DNA of 9,821 bases from Haloferacaceae archaeon (GTDB taxonomy: Archaea > Halobacteriota > Halobacteria > Halobacteriales > Haloferacaceae). The translations under genes were made by a program, and so were the position numbers. Of the stretch, positions 6,593 through 9,821 are shown piece after piece. The notes under the pieces were generated by a model that ran no database searches, was not told the DNA's origin, and worked only from the letters and a program-made list of their open reading frames with translations. Numbering within the stretch: position 1 is the first letter of the stretch; every line of letters starts with the position of its first letter. The DNA lies in NCBI GenBank assembly GCA_018609965.1, contig JAHENP010000239.1:1-9821 (forward strand), in the 5' to 3' direction.

Positions 6593-7447
6593 CTACCCCG
6601 TCGCGACGCTCGTCTGCATCCCCTCGGAGTTGAACGCCGACCCCGCGCCGTCGCCGTCCAACACGATCACGCCCGCCGACGACCCCGTGAGTTCGCCGAA
6701 CTCCGAAATCGCGCGGTCCGCGGCGGCTTGTGCGTCCAACCCCGACTCCAGGTGCCGCACTGCACGCCGCGTGAGGGTCGCCCGAGCGATGTCTTCGCCC
6801 GCGCCGGTGGCCGACGCCCCACCCGCCGGACTCGCGAAAAAGCCCGACCCCAACTGCGGCACGTCACCCACCCGGCCCGCGAGCGCGAACGTCCGCCCGC
6901 CGGTGGAGGTGGCCGCCGCGAACCCGTCCGTCTCGGGGTCGTGTGCGACGGCACCGACCGTGTCGTGCCCGCCGAACCGTTCGTCGAGCCAGTCGAGATG
7001 CTCTCGTGGCCCGCCGGTCGGTGGGTCGGCGTCCGCGTACCGCTCGCGGGTCTCGTCGGTCAGGAGTTCGGCGTCCGTCTCGATCCCGAAGTCGGCCGCG
7101 AGATCGACCGCCGGCTCGCCCGCCAACAGGACGTGTGGCGTCTCCTCCATCACGACCCGCGCGGCGGCGACGGCGTCACGCACGCCCGCCAGCGACGCGA
7201 CCGCGCCAACCGCCCGGTCGCTCGTGGTGATCCCCGCGTCCGTCCGGACCACCCCGTCCGACTGGACCGCGCCGCCGTAGCCGGCGTTGAACCGCTCGTC
7301 TGCCTCCAACAGCTCGACTGCGTCGACGACGGCGTCGACGACCGTCTCCGCGCTCGCGCCCGTCTCGGCCGCCTCGTCCAACACTGCCTGTCTCGGTTCC
7401 GGTGCCTCCGGAACACCGCCCGCGCCGCCGTGGCATACGATTCGCAC
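6593..7447 (-). CDS. Plant-type L-asparaginase / isoaspartyl peptidase (Ntn-hydrolase)
   Basis: This 284-residue cytoplasmic enzyme hydrolyses L-asparagine to aspartate and ammonia and/or removes N-terminal isoaspartyl residues from damaged proteins. It belongs to the T2 family of N-terminal nucleophile hydrolases, made as a precursor that cleaves itself. The N-terminus RIVCHGGAGG is the family signature strand. The substrate-loop motif FNAGYGGAVQSDG lies at about 53-65. The cleavage site and catalytic nucleophile are in GGHDTVGAVAHD with Thr163, which becomes the first residue of the beta chain. TSTGG (180-184) and TGAGEDI (214-220) supply the oxyanion and substrate pocket. Length is normal, so it should be functional. 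The start is GTG 7447, supported by the signature beginning at once and by GGAGG seven bases upstream. Asparaginase and isoaspartyl peptidase activities cannot be separated from sequence. The gene is divergent from the STAND-TPR gene and shares its strand with the tRNA. Confidence 0.95.
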   Translation of the reverse strand: MRIVCHGGAGGVPEAPEPRQAVLDEAAETGASAETVVDAVVDAVELLEADERFNAGYGGAVQSDGVVRTDAGITTSDRAVGAVASLAGVRDAVAAARVVMEETPHVLLAGEPAVDLAADFGIETDAELLTDETRERYADADPPTGGPREHLDWLDERFGGHDTVGAVAHDPETDGFAAATSTGGRTFALAGRVGDVPQLGSGFFASPAGGASATGAGEDIARATLTRRAVRHLESGLDAQAAADRAISEFGELTGSSAGVIVLDGDGAGSAFNSEGMQTSVATG

Positions 7448-7830
7448 ACCGGAGCCTCCGGGGGGTGGTCGGTTAACCGGTGTGGAAGCGGAACTGGGTG
7501 AGCTACTGGAGCCGGCGCCGGATCGTGACAGATCGAACTAGTTACAAAGATAGTTGACATTCCGCAGATATGAGCAGCGTTCCGGTGCAGACGGGTGTGT
7601 CGCTGGGTCGACAGTTACTCTGCTTCCTGTGTCTGCTCGTGCCGGAAGTCCACGCTTACGCGGGTCACTCGCAAGGATGTCGCTCGTCTGGTGGTGCAGC
7701 GCGCCGACCGGGACGAGTCCCCCAGTGACTGAGCCGTCTCTCCGTTCGGGCGGCCGTCTCTGTTCGACAGCCGCGTGTCGATCCACACTGGCGGCAGTAT
7801 CCTTTTGTCGACTAGACTGGAAACGAGTGT
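7448..7830. other. Divergent intergenic region between asparaginase and STAND-TPR genes
   Basis: These 383 bases must carry both promoters. For the asparaginase, the palindrome CGGTTAACCG (7470-7479) is the only AT-centred element close to the start; with a ribosome-binding site present, the promoter may lie further up, toward the AT-richer stretch at about 7535-7570. For the STAND-TPR gene, GTATCCTTTTG (7797-7807) lies 25-34 bases before the ATG and is a poor TATA candidate. A 52-codon frame from ATG 7570 to TGA 7728 is not acidic, has no recognisable motif and is probably not a gene. I see no RNA gene. Confidence 0.4.
7455..7459 (-). promoter_or_regulatory. Shine-Dalgarno GGAGG deciding the asparaginase GTG start
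   Basis: On the minus strand GGAGG ends seven bases before the GTG at 7447, an ideal spacing. It supports a non-ATG start and a leadered mRNA for this gene, unlike the leaderless transporter operon. Confidence 0.65.
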
Positions 7831-9821
7831 ATGGACCTCGCCAGCGTCGCCGCCGCAGTCTGGCGATTCGTCACCACGACCGTCGGATTCGTCACCTCAC
7901 TCGGCGTGGCCGGGGTGACGATCGCCGCTGTGTTCGCCGTCGTGCGGAAGCGAATCGTCGGGAACGGACTCGACAGGTTCGCCCGACGACTCTTCCGGCG
8001 TCGGTGGGTGCCGGACGCGCTCGCGGCCGCACTGATGGACGGCGAGCCGGTGGACGTGACCGACCACGGTTTCGCGTGGCTCCAGCCCGAGCAGTTCACC
8101 GACGAGTCGAACGTCGACCGCGAGGCGTGTTGGCGCCGCGAGTTCAACTTCGCGGAGATCCACCGCGGATTCGCCGCTGATCGCGTCCCGCGCGACGGTG
8201 AGACAGGATCACTCACGACGACATTGGTCGAGACGCTCCGGGGCGGCAACGCGCGGGTCGTCCTCGGCGCGCCGGGCGCGGGCAAGTCCACGCTCGTCCG
8301 GCAGGTCGCAGAGCGGTGGGAGATGGGTGAACACGCAGACGACGAGATTGGCGTCGGCTCGGACCGCGTCGGGCGCGTGCTCTACCGCGACCGCGGCAGC
8401 GGCGCACCGATCACCGACACCGACGCGGTGGCGACGGCGATCCGCAACACCCCAGAGCCGGTTCTGGTGATCGTCTCGGACGCGACCCGACCGCCACACC
8501 TCCCCGTGTTCACGTTGCTCGACGAGTTCGCAGACGACGAGAATGTGAGTTTCCTGTTCGACTCCCGCGAGACGGAGTGGCGGGACGGACTCAGTGAGAC
8601 GGCGCGAGCGCTCGCAACCGACGACACCGACGCGGACGTGATCGCGCCTGACAGCGAGCGCTGGAACGAAATCGTGGCCACAAAGAACGACCTCGATACG
8701 ATCCGACTGACCGACTCGGTAGAGTCCCCAAGCGGGCTGACAGAGACCGAGACGGAGCGGGTGATCGACAGCTTCGAGCAGGCGACCGAGCAATCGGTGG
8801 GGATGGACCCGGCGACGGTTCACGAGCAGATCACCAACGACAACCAGGCGAGCGCGATGTTGTTGTTGTCGTACTTCCTCCCGGTCGGGCCCGTGGCGGT
8901 GGACAGGAGTGACCCGGAGTTCTCCCTGAGCGGACACGTCGAAGAGGTGTACGACGACGTGACACCCGACGGCCCAGAGACGGAACTATCCGCGAACGAA
9001 CGACTCCGCCGGCAGGTCGCAATCGGTGTGAACGTCCTGAACGCGGCCGGGCTGGCGGTGCGGGAGGCGTCACTGCTCGGGTTGGCGAGCGACGAGACGG
9101 AGGAAAACGAGGTCCGGCGGCTGTTGGGCGAGGAACTGGCCGGGAGAGTCGTCTTCGGCCAGGACGGAGAGGGGTTCGCGACGAACCACGAACTGTGGTC
9201 GGAGCTGTTTCTGGTGCGGCTGTCGCGGGACACACTCGGCCAGCAGTTGTTCGAGGACTGTCTGAACGGGCTGTCGGCGGCGCCGTACGAGGAGTCTCGT
9301 GGGCAGTTCTTATGGGACATTTTTGAGATCGGGGTCCAGCGGCCGAAGTTGGCGTTACTGTTCGGAACGAGTGAGGACTCTGAGATCGAGACACCGGATT
9401 CATCGAGTCGACAGCGGCTAGCGAACCAGCGTGGGTGGATGAACGATGATGCTGGGAACTGGGACGTTGCAACAGACGAGTACGAACTCATTCTGGAGGC
9501 GACTGAGGATTCCGGTGTGCGGGCAACGATTCTCAACAACCTCGGGCTGATTGCAGGAAATCAGGGAAACTACGCGGAGGCGAAAGAGTACCATGAGGAG
9601 AGTCTGGAGCTGGCCCGCGAGTTGGGTGACCCAGCCGGCCGGGCGAAGAGTCTCAACAACCTCGGGTTGATCGCACGTTGTCGGGGAAACTACGCGGAGG
9701 CGAAAGAGTACCACGAGAAGAGTCTGGAGCTGGCCCGCGAGTTGGGTGACACAGCCGGCCGGGCGAGGAGTCTCAACAACCTCGGAGCGATCGCACAAAG
9801 ACGGGGAAACTACGCGGAGGC
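7831..9821 (+). CDS. Membrane-anchored STAND-like P-loop NTPase with TPR repeats, 3'-truncated by the window edge
   Basis: The frame opens at ATG 7831 and is still open at the right edge (663 full codons). Residues about 14-38 form one hydrophobic segment followed by an Arg/Lys-rich stretch (to about 59), so the rest should be cytoplasmic. A linker of about 80 residues leads to Walker A GAPGAGKST (146-154). A Walker B-like strand EPVLVIVSDATR (209-220) and a sensor-like FLFDSRETEWRDG (241-253) follow. Residues about 330-465 look helical and end in NHELWSELFLVRL, matching the winged-helix/arm region of STAND NTPases (AP-ATPase/NACHT class). After one degenerate TPR (about 526-565) come nearly identical 40-residue units starting with LNNLG at 568, 608 and 648, each with the TPR pattern G.I....GNYAEA...HE.SLELARELGD. 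STAND proteins use repeats to sense a ligand and the NTPase as a switch. The effector, ligand and family are unknown; signalling, transcriptional control and antiviral defence all remain possible. Confidence 0.8.
   Translation, partial: MDLASVAAAVWRFVTTTVGFVTSLGVAGVTIAAVFAVVRKRIVGNGLDRFARRLFRRRWVPDALAAALMDGEPVDVTDHGFAWLQPEQFTDESNVDREACWRREFNFAEIHRGFAADRVPRDGETGSLTTTLVETLRGGNARVVLGAPGAGKSTLVRQVAERWEMGEHADDEIGVGSDRVGRVLYRDRGSGAPITDTDAVATAIRNTPEPVLVIVSDATRPPHLPVFTLLDEFADDENVSFLFDSRETEWRDGLSETARALATDDTDADVIAPDSERWNEIVATKNDLDTIRLTDSVESPSGLTETETERVIDSFEQATEQSVGMDPATVHEQITNDNQASAMLLLSYFLPVGPVAVDRSDPEFSLSGHVEEVYDDVTPDGPETELSANERLRRQVAIGVNVLNAAGLAVREASLLGLASDETEENEVRRLLGEELAGRVVFGQDGEGFATNHELWSELFLVRLSRDTLGQQLFEDCLNGLSAAPYEESRGQFLWDIFEIGVQRPKLALLFGTSEDSEIETPDSSSRQRLANQRGWMNDDAGNWDVATDEYELILEATEDSGVRATILNNLGLIAGNQGNYAEAKEYHEESLELARELGDPAGRAKSLNNLGLIARCRGNYAEAKEYHEKSLELARELGDTAGRARSLNNLGAIAQRRGNYAE
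9531..9821 (+). repeat. Tandem 120-base repeats encoding TPR units
   Basis: Units start at 9531, 9651 and 9771, each with TCTCAACAACCTCGG, with an exact 120-base period; the third is cut by the window edge after 51 bases. By my alignment units one and two differ at 11 of 120 positions, and seven of these fall at unit positions 17-33. The partial third unit differs from the second at seven of 51, all within positions 16-31. The frame is kept because 120 is a multiple of three. Near-identity at DNA level, including synonymous sites, indicates recent duplication or gene conversion. Confidence 0.9.

Noticed and set aside
6318..7501. Two long plus-strand open frames over the tRNA and asparaginase
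   Set aside because: They are antisense to a complete asparaginase with all catalytic motifs and, for one, run through the tRNA; the translations are low-complexity Ser/Pro/Ala/Arg.
7570..7728. 52-codon frame starting at ATG 7570 with a hydrophobic LLCFLCLLV stretch
   Set aside because: No ribosome-binding site or good TATA box, a non-acidic Arg-rich tail, and no recognisable family.
7554..8180. 208-codon plus-strand frame from 7554
   Set aside because: Its second half lies out of frame inside the STAND-TPR gene and becomes Arg-rich; the first half has no protein signature.
9418..9798. Minus-strand frame with 40-residue repeats
   Set aside because: It is the complement of the TPR-encoding repeats; periodicity of 120 bases makes every open frame there repetitive.
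9531..9821. CRISPR-like or other spaced-repeat array
   Set aside because: The repeats are contiguous, 120 bases long, in frame and encode TPR units; there are no spacers.

Overview
The window reads as chromosomal or megaplasmid DNA of a haloarchaeon (class Halobacteria). It is GC-rich with strongly GC-biased third codon positions. Its proteins are very rich in Asp and Glu. The transporter lipoprotein carries a twin-arginine signal with a lipobox, as is typical of haloarchaea. Promoters look archaeal (a TATA element about 25-30 bases before the start codon, implying leaderless mRNAs), and the one tRNA gene does not encode its CCA end. No genus can be named from the sequence alone.

Layout. (1) 1-737: the 3' part of an unrecognised acidic protein that runs off the left edge. 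(2) 1025-5582: a compact four-gene operon for an ABC sugar-type importer of the CUT1/MalEFGK class: Tat-exported lipoprotein solute-binding protein, MalF-like permease, MalG-like permease and MalK/UgpC-like ATPase. The last three genes are joined by ATGA start-stop overlaps. A TATA box and two short dyads precede the operon. (3) About 5583-6267: roughly 0.7 kb without a convincing gene, visibly more AT-rich than its surroundings. It holds several short perfect palindromes, one good promoter-like element and at most a low-confidence small ORF. It ends exactly at the 3' end of a minus-strand tRNA-Glu(CTC) gene (6267-6341). (4) 6593-7447, minus strand: a complete plant-type asparaginase/isoaspartyl peptidase (Ntn-hydrolase) with a clear Shine-Dalgarno site. 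(5) 7831 to the right edge, plus strand: the first ~663 codons of a large protein with one N-terminal membrane segment, a STAND-like P-loop NTPase, and a run of nearly identical 40-residue TPR units still open when the window ends.

How they work together. The four transporter genes clearly form one functional unit: the lipoprotein captures a carbohydrate or polyol-type solute outside the membrane, two permeases form the channel, and the ATPase powers it. The substrate cannot be read from the sequence, because no catabolic gene lies in the window. The asparaginase and the tRNA are housekeeping genes unrelated to the importer. The STAND-TPR gene is the best candidate for something unusual. Its membrane anchor, NTPase switch and recently homogenised repeats, with changes concentrated in one short stretch of each unit, resemble sensor proteins of biological-conflict systems. 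That role is inference only, since its C-terminus and neighbours lie outside the window.
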